From the NCBI GenBank assembly GCA_017622135.1, contig JAGARR010000006.1, positions 62,001-126,000 of the forward strand: a DNA stretch of 64,000 nucleotides. The letters run 5' to 3'. This stretch comes from Spirochaetaceae bacterium. Lineage in GTDB: Bacteria; Spirochaetota; Spirochaetia; Treponematales; Treponemataceae. Of this stretch, positions 7,412 to 16,600 are shown one piece after another. Each line of letters opens with the position of its first letter. Positions within the stretch are counted from its first letter, which is position 1. The notes under the pieces are model-generated. The model saw nothing but the letters and a program-made list of their open reading frames with translations, was not told the origin of the DNA and made no database searches. The translations under genes and the position numbers were made by a program.

Positions 7412-10151
7412 GACCTTTTTCTTTGGTTCCAAGCGGGACCGTGACGTAAAGCAGCTTCTGCCCGTGGTTGAAAAAATCAACCAGAAGGAAGCCTGGGCCC
7501 AGGGATTGGGGGCCGAAGATTTTCCCCAGCAGACACAAAAGTTCAAGGAGCGTTTGGCCAAGGGCGAGACCCTGGATGACATATTGCCGGAAGCCTTTGC
7601 ACTGGCTAGGGAGGCCGCCAACCGGGTATTGGGGGAGCGGGCCTACGACGTGCAGCTGATGGGCTCCATCGTGTTGAATTCCGGCCGCATTGTGGAGATG
7701 AAGACCGGCGAGGGAAAGACCCTCATGTCGGTGGCGGCTGCCTATCTCAACAGTCTTACGGGCCGTGGTGTCCACGTAGTGACGGTGAACGACTACCTTG
7801 CCCAGCGTGACGCCGACTGGATGCGGCCTGTGTACACCTACCTTGGGGTGACGGTGGGCTCCATCGTCTCCGGCATGGACAATGCCGCCAGAAAGCTTTC
7901 CTACAGCTGCGACATCACCTACGGTACCAACAACGAGCTGGGCTTTGACTATCTCCGTGACAACATGCAGATTGACCCCAGTCAGAAGGTTCAAAGGGAC
8001 TTTGCCTTCTGCATTGTGGACGAAATTGACTCGATTTTGATTGATGAGGCCCGCACACCCCTCATCATCTCCGGTGCAGGTGAGGACGACACCTTCAAAT
8101 TCCACGAGGTTGACAAGCTCGTGGGCCAGCTCACCGAGGTGGAAAAGGATCCCGCCACCGGCGACTATCCCGACGAGGCCCAGGGAGAGGCCATCCAGGG
8201 AGACTACAAGCTGGACGAGAAGTCCCGCCGGGTCTCCTTTACCGACCAGGGAATGCTTAAAATAGAAGAAATCCTCCAGAAACGCAACCTCATCACCGGC
8301 AGCCTCTTTGACGAGGGCAACTTTGAGTACATCCACTACTTTACCCAGGCGGTGCGGGCCCACACCCTCTACAAGCCCGATGTGGACTACGTGGTGCGTG
8401 ATGGCCAGGTGCAGATTGTAGACGAGTTCACCGGGCGCATCCTTGAGGGGCGACGCTACGGCGACGGACTCCACCAGGCAATCGAGGCCAAGGAGCATAT
8501 CCGTATTGCCCAGCGCAACAGGACCCTGGCCACCATCACCTTCCAGAACTTCTTCCGCATGTACGACAAGCTTTCCGGCATGACCGGTACCGCCGAGACA
8601 GAGGCGGTGGAATTCGACAAGATCTACGGCCTTGAGGTGGTGGTTATCCCCACCAACAAGCCGGTGGCCCGCAAGGACGAGGACGACGAGGTCTACATGA
8701 CCGAAAACGACAAGTGGGAGGCCATCTGCAAGGAGATCATCGAGTGCCACGGCAAGGGCCAGCCCATACTGGTGGGCACTGTCTCCATCGAAAAGTCGGA
8801 GCACCTTTCCGCCCTTTTGACCCGCCGCGGCGTGCGCCACGAGGTGCTGAACGCCAAGAACCACGCAAGAGAAGCATTGATCATTGCAGAGGCTGGGGCG
8901 AAGGGAGCCGTCACTATCGCCACCAACATGGCAGGACGTGGTACCGACATCAAGCTGGGCGGCAACCCTGAGTTCCGGGCCAGAAAGCGGGCGGGCACCA
9001 GCGCCACACCGGAGCAGTTCGAGGCTGCCCTGAAGATCGAGAAGGAGAAGTGGCTGGCAGACTACGAGGAGGTGAAGAACCTGGGCGGGCTCTACGTCAT
9101 GGGCACGGAGCGACACGAAAGCCGCCGCATCGACAACCAGCTGCGGGGACGCTCCGGCCGTCAGGGGGATCCGGGACGCTCCAAGTTCTACATCTCCATG
9201 GACGACGACCTGATGCGGCTGTTCGGCGGCGAGCGGATGAAGGGCATCATGGCCCGCATCGGCATGGAGCCGGGGGAGCCCATCTACCATCCCTGGCTGA
9301 ACAAGGGCATCGAGAAGTCCCAGAAGAAGGTTGAGGAGCGGAACTTCGAGATCAGAAAGCACCTGCTGGAGTACGACGACGTGCTGAACGAGCAGCGAAA
9401 GTTCATCTACGACCAGCGGGACCAGATTCTGGTGGACGAAAGCCTGAGGGAACGGGTGCTGTCCACCGCCACCGATACGGTAGGCCAGCTGCTGGAGGAG
9501 TACACCGGCAAGAAGGCTACCGGCACCGACGCTGACCTGGCCGCACAGTTGAAGCAGCAGTTCGGACTGGTGGTGGCACCGGAGGAGCTGGCTTCCCAGA
9601 CAAACAGGAGCGAGTACATCATCTCCCTGCTGGAAAAGGACTTGCAGGAGAAGGAGCTGCTGGCGGGCAAGGAGAACCTGAACATGTTCATCCGCTACCA
9701 GTACGTGCAGTTCATCGACAAGAAGTGGCTGGACCACCTGGAGCAGCTGGAAGGATTGCGGGAAGCTGTATATCTTCGCTCCTACGGCTCCAAGAATCCC
9801 CTCACCGAGTACAAGATTGACGGATTCAACATCTTCTACGACATGATTGACTCCATCAAGGAGGAAATCGCTTCACGGGTGTTCCGGGTGAAGGTGCAGC
9901 GGGAGGAGGAGGCCACCCGCCGCAGTCCCCAGGTTCGGGGCGGAACCCAGTTCCGCCAGATGAACGCCCAGCACAATGCAGTTGCGGCCTTTGACGGCAA
10001 CGCAGCCCGGCAAGCCGCCAGTGCTTCCCCCATGGCCCAGCGTCGTCAGGCGGAGAATGTCACAGTGGTCCGTTCCGTTCCCAAGGTGGGACGCAACGAT
10101 CCCTGCCCCTGCGGCTCTGGACGCAAGTACAAGCAGTGCTGCGGACGGTAG
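7395..10151 (+). CDS. secA: Preprotein translocase ATPase SecA
   Basis: At 918 residues this is the full-length motor that drives proteins through SecYEG. The start MLDSVLTFFFGSKRDRD matches the usual SecA N-terminus. Walker A is MKTGEGKTL at about 102-110; the DEAD-type Walker B (VDEIDSILIDEART) is near 207. NMAGRGTDIKLGGNPE and the QLRGRSGRQGDPG motif mark the second helicase domain. The C-terminus carries the Zn-binding SEC-C tail (CPCGSGRKYKQCCG, about 903-916), which binds SecB and phospholipid in relatives. A hairpin terminator follows 10 bp after the stop. Its promoter region has been duplicated upstream together with the vapBC remnants. Confidence 0.98.
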   Translation: MLDSVLTFFFGSKRDRDVKQLLPVVEKINQKEAWAQGLGAEDFPQQTQKFKERLAKGETLDDILPEAFALAREAANRVLGERAYDVQLMGSIVLNSGRIVEMKTGEGKTLMSVAAAYLNSLTGRGVHVVTVNDYLAQRDADWMRPVYTYLGVTVGSIVSGMDNAARKLSYSCDITYGTNNELGFDYLRDNMQIDPSQKVQRDFAFCIVDEIDSILIDEARTPLIISGAGEDDTFKFHEVDKLVGQLTEVEKDPATGDYPDEAQGEAIQGDYKLDEKSRRVSFTDQGMLKIEEILQKRNLITGSLFDEGNFEYIHYFTQAVRAHTLYKPDVDYVVRDGQVQIVDEFTGRILEGRRYGDGLHQAIEAKEHIRIAQRNRTLATITFQNFFRMYDKLSGMTGTAETEAVEFDKIYGLEVVVIPTNKPVARKDEDDEVYMTENDKWEAICKEIIECHGKGQPILVGTVSIEKSEHLSALLTRRGVRHEVLNAKNHAREALIIAEAGAKGAVTIATNMAGRGTDIKLGGNPEFRARKRAGTSATPEQFEAALKIEKEKWLADYEEVKNLGGLYVMGTERHESRRIDNQLRGRSGRQGDPGRSKFYISMDDDLMRLFGGERMKGIMARIGMEPGEPIYHPWLNKGIEKSQKKVEERNFEIRKHLLEYDDVLNEQRKFIYDQRDQILVDESLRERVLSTATDTVGQLLEEYTGKKATGTDADLAAQLKQQFGLVVAPEELASQTNRSEYIISLLEKDLQEKELLAGKENLNMFIRYQYVQFIDKKWLDHLEQLEGLREAVYLRSYGSKNPLTEYKIDGFNIFYDMIDSIKEEIASRVFRVKVQREEEATRRSPQVRGGTQFRQMNAQHNAVAAFDGNAARQAASASPMAQRRQAENVTVVRSVPKVGRNDPCPCGSGRKYKQCCGR

Positions 10152-10161
10152 AATATTGAAA

Positions 10162-10193
10162 GCCAGTTGATGTTTCAGCTGGCTCATTTTTTT
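10162..10193 (+). terminator. Rho-independent terminator after secA
   Basis: A 9-bp stem (GCCAGTTGA with TCAGCTGGC, one G-T pair) with a TGTT loop is followed by CA and eight T residues. It lies between secA and folC, so folC may need its own start or rely on read-through. Confidence 0.85.
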
Positions 10194-10204
10194 ACAAGGA
10201 CACT

Positions 10205-11560
10205 ATGAAGGAACACCCATCACTGGACAGGCTGCAGCAGTGGCTTGACTCCTACCTCAACTTTGAAAGGCTACCCCAGAAGGATATTTTCTGGCTGGAT
10301 ACCATGGAATTTCTCTGTCGGAAGCTGGGCAATCCCCAGGACACCTTCCCGTCCGTCCACGTGGCGGGCTCAAAGGGCAAGGGTTCCACCTCCGTCATGA
10401 TCGCATCGATTCTGGAGGCGGCAGGATACAAAAGTGGTCTCTACACCTCCCCCCACATCCTGAGCCTTGCCGAGCGGGTGGCCACTGCCAAGGGCCCCCT
10501 GCCGGAACAAATTTACCAGGCGGCCACCACAAGGCTGATGGAAGCCGTGTCGTCCATTCCCGCCAGGGACTTGCCCGGCCAGCGCCCCATCACCTGGTTC
10601 GAGCTGGTGACCACCTTCGCCTTCCTGTGCTTCCGAGAGGCTCAGGTGGACTGGGCAGTCTTCGAGACGGGGCTGGGGGGCCGCCTGGATGCCACCAACG
10701 TCATCCGGCCGAAGATTTCCGTCATCACCCCCATCGAGCTGGAGCACACCGAATACCTGGGCGACACAATAGAAAAGATTGCGGAGGAAAAGGCTGGCAT
10801 CATCAAGGTGGATGTGCCGGTAATCATTGGTCCCCAAAAGGCGGCGGCACGGGCAGTCCTTGAAAAGAAGGCTCGCTGCTTACAGTGTCCCGTCCTGGAA
10901 GTTGCCGACGCAGTTTCCGTTTCCGGCAAATTGACAGGTGATTCTATGGAGGTGCATCTGGAGTCAGATTTCTTCAGTCGCCCGATCGCCACAAAGCTCG
11001 CCCTTTTGGGTGACTACCAGCTGTGGAATGCGGCGGCAGCAGCCCTCACCGTCAAGACCATCCTGCCGGACCTGCCGGAGGAGGCCGTCGAGATGGGGCT
11101 GGCGGCGGCAAGGCTTCCCGGCAGGTTCGAGGTGACAGTATACAACCGGCAGAAAATTGTGCTTGAAGGAGCCCACACGCCCAACAGCATCGCCTTGAGC
11201 CTCAAGACCTTCCGCAACTATATTAGTGGATCCTGCCCTGACGCAACCACAGGGGCAAGTCCCCACCTCCTCTTCGCCTGTGCCGCTGACAAGGACGTGG
11301 AGACCATGGCGGCTCTCTTTTCTGGTTTCGGCCGCATCACCCTCACCCGACCCGGAGGGGAAAAGCAGTCAAGCCTGGAACTGGTGCAGGAAGCCTTCCA
11401 GAAAGCCGGCCACACCTTCACCTGCTACCAAGACTACCAGCAGGCAATCATGCAGGCCCTGGAGGAGGCAAGGAGGCAGGATGCGATTCTGCTGGTGACA
11501 GGCTCCTTCTACCTTGTGGCGGAGGTGAAAAAAATGCTGGAAAAACGAGCTGCCGGCTAA
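10205..11560 (+). CDS. folC: Folylpolyglutamate synthase / dihydrofolate synthase
   Basis: The 451-residue Mur-ligase-type protein adds glutamate to (dihydro)folate using ATP. The P-loop is [13 protein letters not shown] near residues 56-68. The family blocks [15 protein letters not shown] and [27 protein letters not shown] follow, and the C-terminal domain holds [14 protein letters not shown]. Length and order fit FolC. Whether it acts on dihydropteroate as well as folate is not visible. Its stop overlaps by 4 bp that of the convergent acetyltransferase gene. Confidence 0.93.
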   Translation: MKEHPSLDRLQQWLDSYLNFERLPQKDIFWLDTMEFLCRKLGNPQDTFPSVHVAGSKGKGSTSVMIASILEAAGYKSGLYTSPHILSLAERVATAKGPLPEQIYQAATTRLMEAVSSIPARDLPGQRPITWFELVTTFAFLCFREAQVDWAVFETGLGGRLDATNVIRPKISVITPIELEHTEYLGDTIEKIAEEKAGIIKVDVPVIIGPQKAAARAVLEKKARCLQCPVLEVADAVSVSGKLTGDSMEVHLESDFFSRPIATKLALLGDYQLWNAAAAALTVKTILPDLPEEAVEMGLAAARLPGRFEVTVYNRQKIVLEGAHTPNSIALSLKTFRNYISGSCPDATTGASPHLLFACAADKDVETMAALFSGFGRITLTRPGGEKQSSLELVQEAFQKAGHTFTCYQDYQQAIMQALEEARRQDAILLVTGSFYLVAEVKKMLEKRAAG

Positions 11561-12195
11561 ATCAGCTTCTGCAGTTCCCTCCGCACCATCTCCAAATCGC
11601 CTGATGTCAACAGTGGTATCAGGCGGTTTATCTCGTCCACCGCCCTGTCCCACCAGCGTAGTTTCTCCAACAGGCTAATGAGGTCATCGTCAAACCGCCT
11701 CTTGACTTGGCGGGCAGGATTCCCCACCACAATGGCGTATGGCTCCACATCAATCCCCACCACGGCATTTGCGCCAATTATCGCCCCATCCCCGATGTGG
11801 ACACCGGGAAGAATGGTGGCGTTCTGGCCAATCCACACGTCATTCCCGATGAGCGTGTCACCCTTCAGCGGCAAGTCACCCAGGGAAGGACTTTTCATCT
11901 GCCAGCCCTCAAGGGTATAGAAGGGAAAGGTGGAGACCGCATTCATCTGGTGGTTCGCGCCGTTCATGATAAATTCGACACCTGCGGCAATCTGGCAGAA
12001 TTTCCCGATGATGAGCTTGTCTCCGATAAAATCGTAGTGATGGGTGACGTGGCGCTCAAAGTCACTGTCGGCGATATAGGTGAAGTCCCCCACGACAATG
12101 TTGGGATTCTGTATCGTTGGCTTCACATATATCAGGCTGACATACCCGGCAATGGGATGGATTGTGGCGGGATTCGGCCGCCTCCGGTCTTTCAT
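11557..12195 (-). CDS. Vat/CatB-type xenobiotic O-acetyltransferase
   Basis: A left-handed beta-helix (hexapeptide-repeat) acetyltransferase of 212 residues. The start is set at ATG 12193-12195 because AAGGAGGGC precedes it. The layout is that of streptogramin A acetyltransferases and CatB-type enzymes: [19 protein letters not shown] at the N-terminus, [29 protein letters not shown] with the likely catalytic His, then [17 protein letters not shown] and a C-terminal helix [17 protein letters not shown]. Such enzymes use acetyl-CoA to modify virginiamycin-type antibiotics or chloramphenicol, but many chromosomal relatives have no known drug substrate. It stands alone on its strand with its own promoter. 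Confidence 0.82.
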   Translation of the reverse strand: MKDRRRPNPATIHPIAGYVSLIYVKPTIQNPNIVVGDFTYIADSDFERHVTHHYDFIGDKLIIGKFCQIAAGVEFIMNGANHQMNAVSTFPFYTLEGWQMKSPSLGDLPLKGDTLIGNDVWIGQNATILPGVHIGDGAIIGANAVVGIDVEPYAIVVGNPARQVKRRFDDDLISLLEKLRWWDRAVDEINRLIPLLTSGDLEMVRRELQKLI

Positions 12196-12218
12196 CTTGC
12201 CCTCCTTGCGTGGAATGC

Positions 12219-12247
12219 ATGCTACCACAAGGCATACGCCCTATCAA
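12219..12247 (-). promoter_or_regulatory. Candidate promoter of the acetyltransferase gene
   Basis: On the reverse strand TTGATA (12242-12247), a 17-bp spacer and TAGCAT (12219-12224) lie about 24 bp before the chosen start codon, with the ribosome site in between. Confidence 0.5.
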
Positions 12248-12578
12248 ACCAGTATACTATATATAATTGTTATTATATAGTATATTTTTATATATATAGT
12301 ATACTTTATTATACTATATTCTAAATTTTATATTAGCAATATCGTGAAAAATAATGGGGTCTTGTGTTTTTTTGTAAGTGCCGCATGAAAACGAGCAGAC
12401 TCCCCTGCATCTTGAGAAATACATACACTTTATTCTCATTGACACGGACAAAAAAAATCCACAGGAAATTGGATGAATTTCCTGTGGAAATGTGATGAAA
12501 ATTCACTGGAAACTTGGACAATTTCCAGTAGAAATTCGGTGGATTCCTACTGGAAGTTTTTTGGATACAGTGGGATTT
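12229..12578. other. AT-rich intergenic region with palindromes
   Basis: This 350-bp gap holds no convincing gene. Its left part is almost pure A/T and contains a 14-bp inverted repeat (AGTATACTATATAT at 12251-12264 against 12292-12305). Its right part holds three hairpin-forming units built on CTGGAAA/CACAGGAAA-like words at 12458-12488, 12505-12529 and 12523-12555. The last two are mutually exclusive pairings. Confidence 0.7.
12451..12488 (-). terminator. Rho-independent terminator of the GTPase/ATPase/nuclease operon
   Basis: Read on the reverse strand, a 13-bp perfect stem (CCACAGGAAATT core, 5-base loop) is followed by seven T residues. It lies about 90 bp after the immunity gene stop and closes the five-gene operon. 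Confidence 0.85.
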
Positions 12579-12971
12579 CTAATACAATGCTGAAATCAAC
12601 TGCGAAATTGAATCTGCAACGAATTCGGTAGTTGCTGTCTCATGGTTAAGATGAACCACAGTATTTTTGCTCAAATCCAAGCAAATGAAATCTCCTGATG
12701 GTTCTGAGGCAATTGGAAATAGATTCCTATTTTCTGTTTGTACTACATCAATAAAAGTATAGATATTTTCCATATCTTCAGTATTGTAGGAAAGTAGTTT
12801 CTTAAACTCCAATCCCCTTGTCCTTTCTGAATCAAACGTTGACTTGACAGGTCGTCCATTATTGCTCTTAAGAATCAATTTTTCCAAGTCTTCCGGCAAT
12901 TGAACATCATATTTCTTTTTTACAGCCTCAATCTTCTCGCTTGTCGTTGCCTTGACATATTTCCACTCCAT
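12579..12971 (-). CDS. SUKH (SMI1/KNR4-like) immunity protein
   Basis: The start is set at the ATG 12969-12971, preceded by AAGGAGTG, giving 130 residues. The N-terminal core EKIEAVKKKYDVQLPEDL followed by LILKSNNGRP is the SUKH signature (helix, LPxDL, then the NNG turn). Further matches are the strand-rich middle (FPIASEPSGDFICLDLS) and the C-terminal helix (EFVADSISQLISAL). SUKH proteins usually neutralise a nuclease toxin encoded just upstream, which is exactly the arrangement here: the HNH nuclease gene ends 29 bp before this start. A strong terminator follows. The 11-residue word YDVQLPEDLEK also occurs in the partner toxin. Confidence 0.85.
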   Translation of the reverse strand: MEWKYVKATTSEKIEAVKKKYDVQLPEDLEKLILKSNNGRPVKSTFDSERTRGLEFKKLLSYNTEDMENIYTFIDVVQTENRNLFPIASEPSGDFICLDLSKNTVVHLNHETATTEFVADSISQLISALY

Positions 12972-13000
12972 AACTACACTCCTTCTTTCAATATAAATTC

Positions 13001-13699
13001 TTAGCGGTTTTCTTGTCCACCACCCCAAATAGCTTTTCCACCAGTATGACCTGTCTTCGCATGTGTTTCAGAGTCCACCAGTTGCATCTTTCCTTTCTCT
13101 GCATCATGATGCCAAGTATAGCCATCAGGTGTATCTCCGTTCTCAATTTGTTCCAATTGCTCCGGTGTAAATTTTTCTTTTAACTCTGGATCTTTAGCTA
13201 TAGCTTCCTTCAACTGCTTGTTGCATTCTGCAAACTGTTCCTTGTCACTAGCTTTCTCCAAGTCCTCTGGCAACTGTACATCATAAATAGAATCAAATTC
13301 TGGTACAACAACAGAAATTTCTTTTCCATCACCATCTATCACAGTCTTTCGAACATAAGGTATCTCTGTTACAGGATGTTTTTTGCCTTCAAGATGCTCA
13401 TTCCGACAAAAAAATTTTTCTGTACCTTCTTTAGTCCCCCACTTTTCCTCCGACTCATCCTGTCGAGAGAAGTCAATGGGGCTGGATGTATCAAGCTTTC
13501 CTGAATTCTCATACTTGCCGCTGTCATTGCTAAAATCCAGAGGCTTGCTTGTATCAAAAGCCCTTCTGGAATCTTGGGTTCCGTCATTGGAAAAATCCAA
13601 GGGCTTGGAGGTGTCTAGCTTTCGGGCTACTTCCCCTCCCTGCTTTGCTACCTCAGTAGCCACATCCTTGACTACTTCTACCGCTCTTTCAATCATCAC
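13001..13699 (-). CDS. HNH/EndoVII-type (WHH) nuclease toxin
   Basis: A 232-residue protein. The C-terminal 60 residues hold the colicin-DNase-like HNH motif: DGYTWHHDAEKGKMQLVD, then HAKTGHTGGKAIWGGG. The paired His, the second His pair and the terminal W-G-G-G are as expected for a DNA-cutting toxin. The N-terminus is a short amphipathic helix (VEVVKDVATEVAKQGG) followed by three imperfect copies of a unit KLDTSKPLDFSND at about residues 27-80, which may be a delivery or docking tag. The start codon overlaps the ATPase stop by 4 bp, and the immunity gene follows. No signal peptide is present. The target is probably DNA, by family inference. Confidence 0.85.
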   Translation of the reverse strand: MMIERAVEVVKDVATEVAKQGGEVARKLDTSKPLDFSNDGTQDSRRAFDTSKPLDFSNDSGKYENSGKLDTSSPIDFSRQDESEEKWGTKEGTEKFFCRNEHLEGKKHPVTEIPYVRKTVIDGDGKEISVVVPEFDSIYDVQLPEDLEKASDKEQFAECNKQLKEAIAKDPELKEKFTPEQLEQIENGDTPDGYTWHHDAEKGKMQLVDSETHAKTGHTGGKAIWGGGQENR

Positions 13700-16600
13700 C
13701 CACCTACCTTGCCTTGCTTTGGATTAAGCTCTCCAATAAGACCGGGCCTGTTCAATTCTGCATGAACATAATTCTGCAAGATACATTGCAGAATGCTGTT
13801 GCGCAATGCTGTTTGTTCTTGTATCTGAAAACCACATTCTCTCAGCTCCTTTTCGATATGCTTCTGCACGTCATCACGCCAGATGTGTATGTCATGGGGA
13901 TTTCTTACAGCGGAATTCCGCAAAGTCTTGGAAAACTCTGGAAGCAACTGAGCTACAATGAAGGACAATTTGTCATAGTCTGGTTTTTTTCCCTGGGCCA
14001 TATACTGCCTGATGGCAACATGGAGCGAACCATTGAAACAACTCCCCTTCAATTCATTCTCAATCTGCTCCTTCAGTTGCATTTCGTCTCCTGCATTGCA
14101 CAAAAGGCGGGCTAGCTCCAGCCTCTGCTGCATTTCTGGCGCTCCAGATTTCTCCTCACCATCCTGCCGCTGATACTCGAATTTCTTTTCATTCTCATAC
14201 CGTTCCACCTGACACAGCACCGGCTCAATCCAGTTGTTCTGGTAGACAGCGGCCACGCCCACCGGCAGGCGGGCCAGCTCAGTTATCTGGTCGTCGTTCA
14301 GGTTGGCAGCCCGGCCCACCAGCTCCCGGTCGTCCTGGTCGGGAAGCCGCATGATGATCTTGGTGTTGGTGTTGCGGATGACCGACAGGTCCAGGAGGCC
14401 CGGCGACTGGTCCGCTATGATGAAGCCCTCCCCATAGGTGCGCATCTCGGCGATGGCGTTTGCCAGCATCTCCACTGACTTGCCCAGCAGGTTGCCGCTG
14501 TCCTGGCTCTGCTCCGTGGAGGTGCGCTTCAGCAGGTTGTGGGCCTCCTCCAGCACCGTCACGTGGCACAACGGTGAGTTGATTTTACCTTCCGTCATGC
14601 GGTGCTCCTGCAGCTTCAGCACCAAAAGCCCCATGATGAGGGACTTTGTCTCGGTGGAACCCACGCGGCTCAGGTCTACAATCACCTTGCGGTCAAAGAG
14701 CTCCTGGGCGGAAATCTCCTCCGTGGTGAAGATGAGTCCGTTGATTCCGTTGGTCAGGGACTTGAGCCGGGTGACGAGGGCTCCCTTGTAGGCTCCCTTG
14801 TTCTCGGCATCGTACTCGGAGGAGTCGATGATGGTGCGGATGTTCCGGGTCACGTCGGCAAAGGTGGGATACAGGTTGTCTCCGTAGGGATTGGTTGACT
14901 CCGTGAGGTTCCAGCCACAGTCCTCGTAGGACTTTTCCACCGCCTCCTTCAAGACGGCAGGCATGGCGGCGTACATGGGCCAGCACACGTTGAAGATTTC
15001 TATGAGGCGGTCAAGGTGCTCAAGGATGTGTATGTTCTTGGAGGGCTCCTCCTTGCCGTGGGGAAAGCTGAAGGGGTTGATTCTCAGCAGGGGCGTGAGG
15101 CCGGGATTGGTGCCGTACACGGACACGCCCGGCAGGCCACCCAGCACCTCCTTGTACTCCCCCTTGGCTGGCTCCACCACCAGGAAGCTTACGTCCTTCT
15201 GCTCCAACCCTACGTCCTTCTGCCCCAACCCTTCCAGCAGCCGGTAGATGGTGTTGGACTTTCCGCTGCCGGTGGAGCCGGTGACAAAGGTGTGGGAGGT
15301 GAGGGAGTCCCTTGAAAGCTTTACAAGGCGGTTTTTTGATGGGGTAAACATGTGATAGCAAAAGCCAATCTCAAAATCCTCTGTAATGCTTTCAATACCA
15401 TGGGGATCCCTACCAAAGGAAACTCCCTCAAGGACAGGCAAACCCTGCATAGATTTTCTGGGAAAAATCATCACGTTGGAAAGCTTGTCGGTAGCAACAT
15501 AATTGGTAGGGGTAACGGCAATTGGCTGTCCTCCTCCATCCTCTGTCACAAAGATTGGATGACAAAAGTGCCGCACATAATCCTTGATTTTACTGAACTC
15601 ACATCCATCACTACCCCCACCCTCATAGCACCATGTCTGGATGGCACTGGATTCAAGATGAGACTCCTTTCCTTGGGTAATTCCTCTCAAATAGCTTGCG
15701 ACGCTGGTACAGGTTGCACTATCCTCTGCAAGGATATAGGTGGCATACTTCCACAAACCAGTAGCCTGACTTTCTGTAATCCCCTTCATCACATTTTCCA
15801 GCCGATTCAAGAGATTGCTGACCGTGTAGGATTGGTAGGTGTAGGTTGCTCCCTCCGTCTTTCCAAAGGATATGCTGGACCCCTTGGTGGAGGCCTGGCT
15901 CTCTCCTGTCGTCTCAGTCTTTGCAGTACCCCAACTATACCCATATCCAGCAGATAAGCCTCCAGAAATGGCTGATGTAGCAGCATTGAAAATGTTCTTA
16001 AGAGACGTAAGCCAACCTGCCGCTGAGGAGTTTGAAGTTCCTGCATTTATTCCGAAGTTCACCGAATGGGTTTTGGAGATGGTGTTGCTGACACTGCTGA
16101 AATTGGAGAGGGTTTCTGACTCACTTTGGGTGGAGTCCTCACTGGTTCCCTCATTGAACTGGTAGGACAGGAAGGGATGGATTGCCGTCGCCAGCTGCTC
16201 GTATCCAGTCAATATTTCCCGTATGCTGGCCATGGAGATGGACTCAGCCAGAAACACTACCGTATACCCCTCTTCGTTTGATTCGGGAACAACTCCATCC
16301 AGAAGCTTGTCCAATCCTTGGGTAATGTAGTCTTTAGAGTATTCAGAGGGGCTGTTCATGAGGATGGAAATATGGTTGTACTTGTCTATAATCTCCCCTA
16401 CCTTTGTTTCTGTGTCACTGGATTCTATGTCCTCAACTTCACTGCCGGGGAAATTCCCTTGTAAAGTCGCTTTAAGCAATGCTTGGTTCTTTCCACTATC
16501 TTCATTTCTTCCCTGACCGACATTCTTTACAATAAAGTCCATGGAGGTAGCTTCATGAGTGCGGGTAACCATCAGAGCGATGGTATGATCTCCATCTGCA

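Noticed and set aside
7404..9737. 777-codon open frame antisense to secA
   Set aside because: SecA motifs on the plus strand are complete; the antisense frame is a by-product of GC-rich codon use and has no recognisable domain.
12458..12560. Repeated hairpins as a CRISPR-like array
   Set aside because: Only three units, variable in sequence and spacing, no spacers and no cas genes.
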